From positions 1-45,853 of the forward strand of contig JAUCBJ010006195.1 in NCBI GenBank assembly GCA_032718475.1: a stretch of DNA of 45,853 bases, read 5' to 3'. This stretch comes from Nemertoderma westbladi. Lineage: Eukaryota > Xenacoelomorpha > Nemertodermatida > Nemertodermatidae. Positions 8,738 to 20,100 of the stretch are shown here, piece after piece; within the stretch, counting starts at the first letter, position 1, and each line of letters opens with the position of its first letter. The position numbers were made by a program, and so were the translations under genes. A model generated the notes under the pieces. The model had not been told where the DNA came from, did not search any database, and saw only the letters and a list, made by a program, of their open reading frames with translations.

Positions 8738-11236
8738 CTAAATTAGTGATAGTTGAAAGCTACATTCGCGATTGTTTAGTGTCGGGCTTAATTTTCTGAT
8801 GAAAAGTGCCTCTTTAATGCGTAGCTGGTATTTGGTTTGAGCTGTTCCTATAATCTCGAAGTTGTCTAAACTAAAGGTGTGCCCCGTTTCCCCCCAGTGG
8901 TTAAATACAGCTGAGTTCCTCGGAGGATTAAACTGTTTTCGCACTAATGACCTGCCTGTGTGTTCACACACGCGAACCGCCAATTGTCTTTCGGTTTCAC
9001 CGACATAGGAAGCAGTACAACTTCCACAGGTAAATTTATAAATGACATTGGAACGTATGTGCGATGGAAGGCGGTCTTTATACGAAAACATGTCTGATAT
9101 TCTACGTGTAGGTTTAAGTATAACGTTAAGATCTATGTGCGGAAAGGCTGAGCGGAATAGTTTGGAAATTCGAGATTTCAGTTGTAGGGCGTGTTTGCCA
9201 GTGTAGGGAAGTACAAAAACAATTTCACGTTTCTTAACCGTTGCCATGGTAGACTTAGCACTATGGTAGCGGTCTAGAACGTGCTTAGTGGATTTGTTTA
9301 GAAGCGAGATGGGATAGCCATTCTTAGTTAGGATTGTGAATAGTTTATTTAAATCCGTATTGAACAGTATAAACGAAGAGCTAATCATTAGTGCGCGGTA
9401 TATCAGTGTGAAAGCAAGGCCAATCTTATATTTCATGGGAATAAAACTGTCAAACTTTGTGTATAGGCCGGTGAAGGTGGGCTTATGATATATTGAGGTG
9501 GAAAATGAGTTATTTTGGAGACGCGTGATTTGGACATCCAGGAATGATAATTTACCATTACTTTCAGTTTCGCATGTGAATTTTATATTAGGGTGTTTTG
9601 AGTTAAGATAAGTCAAGAATTCTAGACAGTTGGATTGTGTTTTGAAAAGAAGGAAAGTGTCATCAACATACCGTCGGTACAGTAGGGGTTTAAAGGAGCC
9701 AGGGCATTCCTTTAACCACTGTTTCTCGTGATATGCCAGGAAAGCATTAGCAAATGACGGCCCTAGTGGACTCCCCATTGCAACGCCATCCAATTGTGAG
9801 TATAACTGTCCGTTAAAAACAAAGTTATTGTCCTTAACAGACAATTCAAGTAATTTCCTAACTGTAACGGCGTTTATTCCATTAATATCGGTTGTATCCT
9901 TAAACAATTCCTCTACTATAATATCTATTGTCTCAGAGAGGGGGACATTTGTGAAAAGCGAGGTGACATCAAAACTAGCCATGAACAGTTTGGTATCAGG
10001 GTGGATTTCGGATATTTCCTTAACAAATGTAAATGTGTCCTTCACTGTGTAATCATTCTCAGTAATGCCGGTCATCAATGGTACTAGGTACTTAGCTAAA
10101 TTGTAGGCTGGAGTATGAATAGATGAAATAATAGGCCTCATTGGAATATTATCTTTATGTACTTTAGGGAGTCCGTAAAGTGTACCAGGTTTAGTGCCAG
10201 TCGGTGCCAATGAGTCGTACTCATACTTACTTAGTATACCTTCCTTATGCAGTGTGTATAATAGTTTCCTAACCGACTTCTCCTTCTTAAGAATTATTTG
10301 TAACCAATCCCCCCCTACCTTAGTAAATTTCGTGGAATCAGATAGGATTGTTCCCATCTTTGCTAAATAGTCCACGCGGTTTAACAGCACCACCCCATTC
10401 CCCTTGTCCGGTTTGCATATAATAATATCCTTGTTTTTCTTAAGTTCCCATAAAGCCGTACGTTCTTCCTTAGTTAGTCCCTTAAAACCACCCGGTATGT
10501 ATGTATGAAGAGCAGTTAGGGCCAAGTCGTTGAGTTTGGCTCGGAATCGATCGTCTCCGAGCTGGTTCTCATCGAATTTAACCTTACAGTAGAGAGCCTC
10601 GAAAGCAGGAAGGAAGTCAGTGTCTTTGAGTTTCCCAGGAGGGATAGCGAACCGCAACCCTTTGGATAGTGCCGAGAGTTCCACATCCGCGAGCGTGTAC
10701 GAGGAGAAGTTAAAGATAACTTCCTCGGGTTTAATCGTCGGCGATTGTTGAGTCCGCAGTAGGTTACCAAGTTTGTTAGTCGTTTTCTTCTTCCATTTCT
10801 TCTCGAGACCCGAGACTCTTGAATCCACGAGGCGCTGCACATGGGCCCAATCGAAACGGTTGAGTCGTTCCTCCAGACTCGCACGTACGGTTTGTAGTGA
10901 ACTCTTCGTCGCGTTGATGTCCCGATTCTTATCCTTCAGTTCCGCTTGCAGCAGCAAAGATTGCGCACGCCGGTATTCCCGAGAGGAACGCAGACGATAA
11001 TTAGCCACCTTGAACTGCACAAACTTTGGAACGAGGTTGTTGTCGATACATCGTTGGAGAAAGTCACGGTCATTTAATAGTTTATGGAGTTTGACTTGAA
11101 GTCGTTGAAACTTTCGAAAGTCATAAAGTGTAGGTCCCCCATAGCGATGAGTAATGCATTCGGAAACAGTTTTTGATGAGGGAAATCTTAATAGAATAAT
11201 GAACGATATCGCCAAAGAAATAATTTTCCACTTCAT
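8738..11236 (-). CDS. PLE protein: reverse transcriptase plus GIY-YIG endonuclease
   Basis: An intact 832-residue frame. Residues 1-25 are hydrophobic and are encoded inside the upstream pseudo-LTR; no other Met is available before the RT, so this start is plausible. Residues about 35-160 are basic and Leu-rich. The PLE-type RT follows: KPDKGNGVVLL, YGLPKVHK, MRPIISS, ASFDVTSLFTNVP (motif A), GVAMGSPLGPSFAN (motif B), YVDD at about 522-525 (catalytic motif C) and KLSFLDVQI. The C-terminal 100 residues hold a GIY-YIG nuclease (VIYKFTCGSCTASYVGETER, then the catalytic-type Glu in KEALFIRKL). It copies element RNA at nicked chromosomal targets. No intron or frameshift is seen, so it could be active. 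The subgroup is probably an EN+ PLE of the Neptune/Poseidon type, inferred from overall motif style only. Confidence 0.93.
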   Translation of the reverse strand: MKWKIISLAISFIILLRFPSSKTVSECITHRYGGPTLYDFRKFQRLQVKLHKLLNDRDFLQRCIDNNLVPKFVQFKVANYRLRSSREYRRAQSLLLQAELKDKNRDINATKSSLQTVRASLEERLNRFDWAHVQRLVDSRVSGLEKKWKKKTTNKLGNLLRTQQSPTIKPEEVIFNFSSYTLADVELSALSKGLRFAIPPGKLKDTDFLPAFEALYCKVKFDENQLGDDRFRAKLNDLALTALHTYIPGGFKGLTKEERTALWELKKNKDIIICKPDKGNGVVLLNRVDYLAKMGTILSDSTKFTKVGGDWLQIILKKEKSVRKLLYTLHKEGILSKYEYDSLAPTGTKPGTLYGLPKVHKDNIPMRPIISSIHTPAYNLAKYLVPLMTGITENDYTVKDTFTFVKEISEIHPDTKLFMASFDVTSLFTNVPLSETIDIIVEELFKDTTDINGINAVTVRKLLELSVKDNNFVFNGQLYSQLDGVAMGSPLGPSFANAFLAYHEKQWLKECPGSFKPLLYRRYVDDTFLLFKTQSNCLEFLTYLNSKHPNIKFTCETESNGKLSFLDVQITRLQNNSFSTSIYHKPTFTGLYTKFDSFIPMKYKIGLAFTLIYRALMISSSFILFNTDLNKLFTILTKNGYPISLLNKSTKHVLDRYHSAKSTMATVKKREIVFVLPYTGKHALQLKSRISKLFRSAFPHIDLNVILKPTRRISDMFSYKDRLPSHIRSNVIYKFTCGSCTASYVGETERQLAVRVCEHTGRSLVRKQFNPPRNSAVFNHWGETGHTFSLDNFEIIGTAQTKYQLRIKEALFIRKLSPTLNNRECSFQLSLI

Positions 11237-11306
11237 TTCAAATCAAATTAATATTAAATTAAACAATCAACAAATACATAATACAGTAATAAGACATACA
11301 GACATA

Positions 11307-11344
11307 AACCAACGTTTCAACTCAAAATAGAGCCATCTTCAGGG
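11307..11344 (-). ncRNA. Hammerhead-ribozyme-like motif, second copy
   Basis: Identical in the core and helix parts to the motif at 8505-8542, and in the same position of the other direct repeat. Two copies in tandem on one transcript would allow pairwise (dimer) folding and release of a unit-length RNA. Confidence 0.6.
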
Positions 11345-11489
11345 TAAGTAAAAACAACTGCCTATTCTAATACTGGATTAACGGTGCAACAAATACAGGC
11401 CTAAGTAAACACAATTTTTAATAATACTACATAGTGATTATAAATCTAACTACAGTAATATACAAACTCAAAATAATTCCCAATAGTAT

Positions 11490-11531
11490 CCCCCCCCCCC
11501 TTTTTCACCCCCCCCCCCCCCCCCCCCCCCC
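11490..11531. repeat. Poly(C) tracts in the PLE upstream repeat
   Basis: C11, then TTTTTCA, then C24. This is the counterpart of 8687-8729, and the length differences fit slippage. Confidence 0.95.
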
Positions 11532-11539
11532 AATAAAAC

Positions 11540-12514
11540 CTAAATTAGTGATAGTTGAAAGCTACATTCGCGATTGTTTAGTGTCGGGCTTAATTTTCTG
11601 ATGAAAAGTGCCTCTTTAATGCGTAGCTGGTATTTGGTTTGAGCTGTTCCTATAATCTCGAAGTTGTCTAAACTAAAGGTGTGCCCCGTTTCCCCCCAGT
11701 GGTTAAATACAGCTGAGTTCCTCGGAGGATTAAACTGTTTTCGCACTAATGACCTGCCTGTGTGTTCACACACGCGAACCGCCAATTGTCTTTCGGTTTC
11801 ACCGACATAGGAAGCAGTACAACTTCCACAGGTAAATTTATAAATGACATTGGAACGTATGTGCGATGGAAGGCGGTCTTTATACGAAAACATGTCTGAT
11901 ATTCTACGTGTAGGTTTAAGTATAACGTTAAGATCTATGTGCGGAAAGGCTGAGCGGAATAGTTTGGAAATTCGAGATTTCAGTTGTAGGGCGTGTTTGC
12001 CAGTGTAGGGAAGTACAAAAACAATTTCACGTTTCTTAACCGTTGCCATGGTAGACTTAGCACTATGGTAGCGGTCTAGAACGTGCTTAGTGGATTTGTT
12101 TAGAAGCGAGATGGGATAGCCATTCTTAGTTAGGATTGTGAATAGTTTATTTAAATCCGTATTGAACAGTATAAACGAAGAGCTAATCATTAGTGCGCGG
12201 TATATCAGTGTGAAAGCAAGGCCAATCTTATATTTCATGGGAATAAAACTGTCAAACTTTGTGTATAGGCCGGTGAAGGTGGGCTTATGATATATTGAGG
12301 TGGAAAATGAGTTATTTTGGAGACGCGTGATTTGGACATCCAGGAATGATAATTTACCATTACTTTCAGTTTCGCATGTGAATTTTATATTAGGGTGTTT
12401 TGAGTTAAGATAAGTCAAGAATTCTAGACAGTTGGATTGTGTTTTGAAAAGAAGGAAAGTGTCATCAACATACCGTCGGTACAGTAGGGGTTTAAAGGAG
12501 CCAGGGCATTCCTT
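11540..12514 (-). pseudogene. 5'-truncated PLE ORF copy
   Basis: Encodes the last 324 or so residues of the PLE protein, from just before YVDD through the GIY-YIG domain, with the same stop context as the full ORF. The frame runs upstream to 12553 by chance through flanking DNA, so the apparent N-terminal residues are not element-derived. It lacks RT motifs A and B and cannot be functional alone. It serves as the upstream half of the tandem arrangement. Confidence 0.9.
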
Positions 12515-12585
12515 CCTTGTCTCTATATCTTGATATTTTACATTATGTGCCATAATCTCGCTTGATTAAAACAATATATAACTAT

Positions 12586-12726
12586 TTATTATATTGTGTA
12601 TAATGTAGCTCTTTATCTCACGCCGGTCCCGAGTGATATATCTAGACAAACGAGCGAAGCGAGTGAGTGAAATATTGAAACGAGGGATCGAAGTGAGATA
12701 AAGGTAGATAATACACAATATAATAT
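12586..12726. repeat. Foldback (inverted) repeat
   Basis: The left arm (TATTATATTGTGTATAATGT then AGCTCTTTATCTCAC) is the near reverse complement of the right arm (GTGAGATAAAGG then TAGATAATACACAATATAATA), with about 75 bp between them. Pairing resumes patchily outward (AAAACAA and TTGTTTTT). The spacer has GAGCGAAGCGAGTGAGTG. It could be a small MITE; no clear target duplication was found. It lies some 70 bp outside the PLE. Confidence 0.75.
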
Positions 12727-12729
12727 GTT

Positions 12730-13815
12730 GTTTTTACTGTTAAATTTCTCGATTTAACAAGATGTATAATAGATAATAGTGGCCATTTCTTATATTTGTA
12801 TGTTTTGTTCACGATTCATGAACATTTTCGCTATTATATACTAAATTTCTAGAACTATGTTCTAGACCTCTTAAAAATGTTACAGAAAAAAATTCTGCAA
12901 CATTTTTATAAACCAGCAAACATGTTCTAGAACAACAATTTAAAAATATCAAAATTTAGTAAATATATGAATTTTGAACTATTTTAAAAAGTGTAATATA
13001 ATTATACAAATAATACCCAACATGTTGACGAACATACTAGCTAGTGTAAAAAATTCCATATATTAGGTAATTTCCTATTTTGGAGGAATATACAAAAAAG
13101 TGGCCAAAACATTAAAAAAGTTCCATTTCTACTGAATGAAATATCATAAAATAAAATTTTACAGATAGACATCGTCATCAGGTATCTAGGAAACCTGTTT
13201 GCTAAACGCTACCGGTACTGTAAATAATTAGCATTAAATTTTGCTTGATATCGTCAAAAACCACGGAAAACGTGATGTTTTGACAAAAAAATTATTATGA
13301 GTAGTTAAATAATGAGCTCTAGTTTCTATCTGATGTCAATAAAATTTAGTATGTTATATACCAAATGAAAGCTCGAAAATTTGTCTATTAATTTTAAGAA
13401 ACATCATAGTCTGTAGGTAGATGTATAGTTAGCATATACAGGAGATCCTGGAACATTTTGTTTTCTATTACACCACTAAAAATGTCCCCCAATGGCAAGA
13501 ATTGAATAACATAACGGCAATTGTGGTTACAGGCACACCTTGACATTTTATTTTAAGAATCCTGTAATTACTCAGCTGAAAGACACAAAAACAATTATAC
13601 AAATTCATCGAAAACTTTTAAAGATATGTGGGTTTGAAGAGCCTCAGATCGGGAGGGAAAACCATAAACTGTCCCCTCCTGTAACCAACTTTAAAGCTGA
13701 TAGAATCGCAAATAATTGGTACCTCGGTAAAACAATAACAGTTCTGAAATCGTCCTTGAAAATGCTTTCATTTGATGTATAAAGTTCATATGCTGCATTT
13801 TTAATGTGTGTTTGG
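12730..13815. other. Non-coding AT-rich interval
   Basis: Short frames only; the 80-codon plus-strand frame at 13540-13782 shows no family features. A segment AAAAAAGTGGCCAAAAC near 13093 resembles the inner part of the terminal repeats of the 30.7-31.8 kb element, but no full element is visible. Confidence 0.6.
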
Positions 13816-15295
13816 CTACTACTACTACTAGGATCGGCATGCTGCATTGCAGCTGCATTTTTAAGAATGCTGTGCCGGCTTGTCGACAAAATTGCGCCAC
13901 CACAACTCCCTATCACCCATGACATTTGCTAGATCATCCGCATCTTCAAGGCCAGTGTCCTTTAAGATGCGTCTCAAGAAAGTCATGGGCTGTCCACCAT
14001 GCTTATTCACTCCATGAGGCTGCAAAAGTACAAGATTATGCACTGGCTGGTCCACACGGCGAAAGCAATTTCCTGCAAAGCGGAGGCGATTTTGTTCTAG
14101 TGTCTAGCTTGGGGGAACCAATGAGACACCTCCAATGTTATATAGTGTCTGGTTGGAGATGTCTGATTGTACTTGACACAATGAACCCAGCATAGCATTC
14201 TTGTGAATGTGCCATACAGAGATTTGGTGTCCTCAGAAGTTAGAGCCAAGCATGGACTCCCATAGAGGAGTACTGGAACTACTGCTGCTCTAAATAATCG
14301 GACCTTAAGTTTCCGATTAATTCTCGGTGACTTCCAAATCCTGGAAAGCCTATTCAAGGCTGCCCATGCCTTTCCCTTACGTATTCGAAGGTCCTCACCT
14401 GACTTCCGGATCCATGATCCCAGGTAACAGAAGTCGTCCACATGCTCAAGCATACCATCCTTTGAGCTTATGCTCATCCGATCAGAGACTTGCTGAGGAC
14501 TTTCAAAGTTAACTGTCAAAATATTGGTCTTTCTGGAGTTAATAAAAAGACCAACACTAAGAAGCAGCATGTTCTAATGAGCTGAGGAGCCGTTGGGCTC
14601 CCTCTAGTGATTCTGAGAGTACTCCTAAGTGATCAGCAAAGTCTAGATTAGTTAGGTACTTGGCAGGATTTCCTCGACTTCTGGAGCCAGTAGGTGGAGT
14701 TATCATCACCCCATCATCATTAAGACGATCTAAGGACATGCGTAGAACATAGTCAACCACAATTATGAACAAGAATGGTGCAAGTGTGTCTCCCTGGAGG
14801 ACGCCCCATAACACTTCAAATGGTTCTGTGTCACCGTCAACAGTAGACACAAATGTTGTCGAACCATCGTATACTGATCTGATTGCCGCAATAATTTCAT
14901 CAGGAATCCCATATAATGAAAGTATGCTGAACATACGTGAGCGAGAGACTGAATCAAAGGCCTTGAAGAAAACAACAAAGATAACAGCCAGATAGATACC
15001 TGTCTTTCTTTTTTTGTCAATTATCCTTCTAAGTGCCAAAATGGGCTCCATGGTCCCACGACCTTTACGGAACCCATTCTGATTTCCACGGAGCAGTCTC
15101 TCAATGGGATCCCGGATGCGATTTAATAGAATTCTATTTTATAATTGCAGCAATCGAGATCAATGAGATTCCCCGAAAAGAACCATAGAGTGTTAGGTTG
15201 CCCTTCCTGGGAACTGGTACCAACTTATTTGTTTTCATTTCTTGTGGGACTCTTGTTGTTCGGTACATGTCTACTATGATGGGATAGAAGGAAGG
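13816..15295 (-). mobile_element. LINE fragment A (RT domain, TAG-tailed family)
   Basis: The minus strand encodes an RT 3' half in two frames: 15051-14557 with FKAFDSVSRSRMF and GVLQGDTLAPFLF, then 14570-14097 with LGSWIRKSGEDLRIRKGKAW. A short C-terminal piece follows, ending CGGCACAGCATTCTT. A frameshift at about 14565 and another near 14060-14100 break it. The catalytic motif reads FADH, so the second Asp is lost. It is truncated at about 15295 at its 5' end and ends at 13816 in a (TAG)n tail. Closest relatives in the window are 34735-36506, 36809-37245 and 42997-43972. The style is RTE/R2-like in annotation terms; the clade is not decidable here. Confidence 0.85.
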
Positions 15296-16884
15296 AACAT
15301 AACAGTACTATTCCATTCCTCGATTAATGCAGTACCGAACTGATGGCTGACAACAGAACTCACTCTGAGTATGGATCAGACAACCCTGAACCATCGACGT
15401 TCTTAACCGCCTGCGTCATTAGCGGACGCAACATGACATTGACTCCACTCAATGCGAACCCGCCACTGCGCAGTGCAAAGCAGCTGCGGTTGCCTGCCTC
15501 GATAATATCATACAATATTATCAAACACACTGTCCTGCTGTTGCATCAGCCTATGTATTACATATGCTGATGCAGGATAGTGCGGCACATGTGTGTGCCA
15601 AGGCCTGAGTTCTTGGTGGCGAAAGGTCTGTGCTTCCACAAGAACATACAACACGCCTCCACTTTCCCACGTGATGAGCACACTTATTCGCTCATATTAA
15701 TTAGCCTTTATTCAGACCTACAACAAATTCTCACCATGCACTAAATGTTGACATTGACAACGACCAACCATCATGGAGAAGTGCAGTTGAAGTGCAGTTC
15801 CCATATTGATGGTATAAAGTTGCACAACTGGAGACATGGCCCAAAAGAGAACTTCAACTCGTTCTGGATTGCCATAGAGGAGCTTGGTGATGCTGCATGA
15901 CTTTACAAACTCTGTTGGAATCAACAGATTTTGATGCAGACTCTGGTCGGCATACATTCATCGGAGATCCGAACTGAATTCCTCAAGGTTCACCCGACAA
16001 CCTTCCCTAGAGGATTGCGTACGACTCTGCTAATCGATGAAGGCGAGCGAGCGAAATGAATCAGAAATCGGGCACAGAACCTCGGTTATAAAACTCATGT
16101 CGATGTACATACATGGTAGCTCAACCTCCCGGCAAAAACCACGTCCCTCACCACGCGGGCCTGGTACTACTGGAGGGTGAAAAATCTCTGGATGCAGTCA
16201 TCCTCTTGGAAAGAGTAACTGCCCAGCCAAGGACACAAGCCAAGATGCCACAACAATAAAATTGAAAGTGGGGCCACTGCCAGGAGTCTGTCATTCTCAC
16301 TCAGAACATAAACCCAGTTCCACAGGTGCAATGGGATGGGTAAATCTTCTATGATGAACACGATCACAGGGGGTGGACCATACGCGGAACCTTTCCAACT
16401 TGGGAAGGATGATTGCATTTACTCAAATCAGATCAGTCAATTGATTTATCCTTCAAATATTAAGCGAGATCACATCAGAAACTCTGGCAGACCGTCTGGC
16501 AGACAATGGCTGTACAGTGGCTGATATCCATTTCCAACCATGGTGAACATATGATTTGACAGTTGTCGCAAAATTTGACTTCTGTCCCTGAATATTTTCC
16601 TGAGACTTGCGGGCAATGGACAGAGACAAAATTTGGCAGATTCACTTTTAGGACTGAGAACTACTGTACTTCTGAGAACCCACTTATCAGTGGCTGAGTG
16701 TTGTCACAAATTCTACCTATCCTTAAAGTTTTTATCGTGAAGAATATAATTATACCTAACCGTAAGGGTTATACATAATTTTTTGTTGAATAATATTAAT
16801 ACTAATTATTTCATCAGCACTTTATATTTCTATACAACTTATTGTGTAATCTGAAAACATTTAAAATAAATATTAAAATGTTGG
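15296..16884. other. Unassigned, relatively GC-rich interval
   Basis: Composition changes at the LINE boundary and stays less AT-rich to about 16560. No frame of 60-85 codons (for example minus 15718-15957 and 16167-16418) shows a recognisable domain. Two adjacent hairpins are present: GATAATAT/ATATTATC at 15499-15520 and one around GCATCAGC/GCTGATGC at 15545-15572. It may be a decayed mobile element. From 16560 on it is the 3' flank of the host gene, with a weak TATAAA-type polyadenylation signal on the minus strand at 16821-16826. Confidence 0.4.
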
Positions 16885-17127
16885 TTATCGATAAATAAAC
16901 ATCAGTGCTTGTGTTGCCGCTGTCTTTAACCCAGCGACATTGAATCCATTACCTAGTCTCTGTGACGCCATCCAGCGTTCGGCTTTATTAGTAATCAATA
17001 TCCATTCCGGACGATAGGTGGCGCACCTTCTCTCCATCCACACAACTGCCAAACTTGTTGCCCACAGTCGGTTGTCCAATGTGCCTGGGTCTAATCGCTT
17101 GTCAAAATAGTCGATAGGGAGATCTTC
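16885..17127 (-). CDS. VWA5-like terminal exon 11
   Basis: Acceptor TTTTTATTTTTCCAG in phase 0, then 80 codons and a TAA stop. It encodes EDLPIDYFDKRLDPGTLDNR, LWATSLAVVWMERR, a Trp-containing helix EWILITNKAERWM and a short tail. This matches the last block of VWA5/PARP4-type proteins (-LWAT-LA--WLE---EW-L---KA--WL). Confidence 0.87.
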   Translation of the reverse strand, partial: EDLPIDYFDKRLDPGTLDNRLWATSLAVVWMERRCATYRPEWILITNKAERWMASQRLGNGFNVAGLKTAATQALMFIYR

Positions 17128-20100
17128 CTGGAAAAATAAAAATCGAAATATTTTGTATAAATTTTGTATAAATCATTTATTGAGGTGATATCAGATCATT
17201 GCTGAGAATGATTAATGTGAACAGCGAGTGTGATACAAATAACTTCGAGTTGTTCTGTGCGAGAACCGGCATTCATATAGGCTAACACTGAATGTTAAAA
17301 GTTCTACGTTGTTTCAGAACTAAAAGTTAAAATATTAAATTTCAATATATATTACCTTTTTTTTCTTGTAAGTTAAACCAGAAAATTTGCAAATAGTAAC
17401 TATTTTTAAGTGACTGAGTGGCCTAGTTTATATATTTATTGAAAAAATATAATTTAAAGAAATTGCCTTCTACATAATGCTATATATATTATTTAAAATG
17501 GTATTATAATAAAATATATATATAAATTATATTTAATAATATATATATATAAATTATATTTAATAAAATATATATATAAATTATATTTAATAATATATAT
17601 ATATAAATTATATTTAATAAATATATTATATTTCGAAATTTCGTTATAAAGTGGCGATGTGATCAATTTTTGCGATTTGTTTTAAAATGCTGCTCGCTTC
17701 ATCCAAATGTCTCGTTAAATTACTAAGATCTTAATTATTGATTGTATATTCTGCCATGTTTATGAGGAGTTGAACAATGTAAACCCACCATTTTTAGCCA
17801 CAATGACACCACATCGGGTCATTGATAACATGGGTGAATCACCTTATGATAATTATATACAGAGGCCTAATTAAGGAACATATATACATTAGAAACTCGC
17901 ATATAGACAGAAACTCGGATGTTAACTAACTACAGTATAAATATAATTTTATTGAACCGATATTAAGGGCATACAGACACATACATTACGGGTTATAACT
18001 TAAGTAGTTATAGACTAATATTGTTATTAATCAGATTATAATTTATAACTAACTCAGTTCAATAATTCGGCGTAACACTTAAATAGGTGTTATATTATTT
18101 ATATTATATTGTGCCCTCTATAAAATATTGTAAATATTATGAAAACATTTTTAACCAATTTTAACTTTTTATTTGATTAAAACCAAATTATCCCGTGTAG
18201 TTAAAGAAATAGTTATCAGTTTATCTCTCACCTGGTATACTTCTTGATGTTTATAACTCTGAAAGCTTTGACGCCGCACCCGGGCGTTAGTCGGACGCTT
18301 CGATGTTTCCGCTAGGGAGTCGGAATCAGTTCGCGTCAGTCGGTTTGCGACTGTCGGTTCGTCCGTATTCGGAGCGGTGTCCCCGTCACCACCGGTGGTG
18401 TTGCCATCCGGAACTACAGAGTCGTCGGAAACCTTTAGACAAACAGCGAAGGGAAATAAAATATACTTTATTAGCAATAATGTTGGCACATTCCGCGATC
18501 AACCGAAATATTGTCAACATGTTTTATAACTTGACAAAAATATTTAAATATAAAAATAGTCTGATCTCCCACAACATAATATGTTGTAGAAGATTGTGTA
18601 CTGACTAAAATTAAATGAGTGTGTCAATTAGTTGCTTTACTCACACGGTGCAAATATGGACAAAGCAATTCAAATTAAATGTGTTGCTGCAATAATTGCT
18701 GGATCAAAGTTAATTATTATTAACTTGTACTGTTGACATTAGTTCAATGTTTTGGATAGAATAATGTGCCACTGTAAACCACAACTTTCGCACACAACAG
18801 GTACATAATGGTGAATCATTCTCAAATATACTCGAATTAAGGTATGGTGTGGTATGTGGTAAGGTTACTATGGAGAATCGGGAATCCTGGAAGGATCTCA
18901 TTTCCACTGTCCGAGTTCGCTCGACCTAGTAGTAGTAATAAGGTATGATGTTCCACAGCTTGGACCACTGCTGTTCAGAATTTATTCTTTAACTATTTCT
19001 GAGGTTATCAGACAGCATGGGCTCAAATGTCATTTCTGTGCTGATGACACCCAGTTATACATAATATTCAAACAAAACGAAACATCAAACGCAGTGGAAC
19101 TCTCTGAAAAATATCTCGCTGATATCCTCATCTGGATGACTGAACACTTCCTGAAACTAAATACAGACAACACTGAGATCCTCCTGCTCCAGTCGACATT
19201 TGGTGCTCAGGTTAATGTGAAATCAATCCATATCGGCAACGACAAAGTTGCATGTAGTTCCTCTGCAAAGAATATTGTATTAATTATGAATTCTCATCTA
19301 ACCCTTGTAAAACAGATAAGGAGTGGTTGTTAGAGAATCTTTCTTCCATTTGCGTAATTTAGCACGAATTAAACGTTACCTAAGCAAATATTCACTTGGG
19401 ATATTAATTCATTGCTTTATTACTAACAAGCTAGATATAAATAACTCACTTTATTTTGGATTGTCCCCTAAGACATTGAAAAGACTCTAACACGTACATA
19501 AATCCGCAGCCCGGATACTGTGCGGTGTCAAGAAACATGACCGACCACATTACACTAACATCACGAGATCTCCACCGGCTTTAAGATTGTAACGATGACC
19601 TTCAAATGACTTCATGGTACAGCACCAAGTTACCTGCGTAATCGGCTTACATTGTACAATCCCACGCGCGAACTGCGTTCTAGAGACAAGGGTCTTATTG
19701 TAATCCCACGCTACCGCCTGGAACATTATGGTAAGCGAGCATTCTCAGTATCTGCCCCGACCATTTGGAATGCGCTACCTGATGACATACGAAACGCTGA
19801 CTCCATTGGGATATTCAAAGCGAAACTCAAAACATATCTTTACAGGGATGAATACCACAACGCAACAACCAATTGAATTAGTGATGCCATCACTACGCGG
19901 TGCAAATATTTTTTAAAGGATTTTAACTCATTTTTAGGATTATTTTTTAAACTAATTAGAATTAACTAACTAGAACATTGTTTTATTATGTACATAAAAG
20001 GAAATCTGCTTGGATTGGCTGCTACTTCTGGCGCCTTGGTTAAAGTTCATAGAAAGGCGCGATATAAATATATTATTATTATTAATATTATTATTATTAT

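Larger units (their letters stand above)
8353..9711 (-). repeat. PLE direct repeat (pseudo-LTR plus 3' ORF), downstream copy
   Basis: Matches 11159-12514 with only small length differences, in an ACAATAACAAATACATAATA stretch and in the C tracts. On the element's sense strand it contains the 3' third of the ORF, the stop, a poly(G) stretch and the ribozyme-like motif. The same sequence supplies the start codon region of the full ORF from the upstream copy. Confidence 0.9.
8353..12514 (-). mobile_element. Penelope-like element, tandem (truncated plus full) arrangement
   Basis: Read on the minus strand, a 3' fragment of the element (12514-11159) is followed directly by a full-length unit (11236-8353). 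The fragment and the end of the full unit form a near-identical direct repeat of about 1.36 kb (8353-9711 and 11159-12514). This partial tandem structure, with the repeat acting as a pseudo-LTR, is the usual configuration of Penelope-like retroelements. Near identity of the two repeats and the intact ORF suggest a recent insertion. It lies about 50 bp beyond the tail of the LINE relic. Confidence 0.9.
11159..12514 (-). repeat. PLE direct repeat, upstream copy
   Basis: Near-identical to 8353-9711. It breaks off at about 12514, inside the RT just after the motif matching GSFKPLLYRRYVDD, where sequence unrelated to the element begins. Confidence 0.9.

Noticed and set aside
9828-10052. Plus-strand ORFs inside the PLE
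   Set aside because: They are antisense shadows of the RT/GIY-YIG frame.
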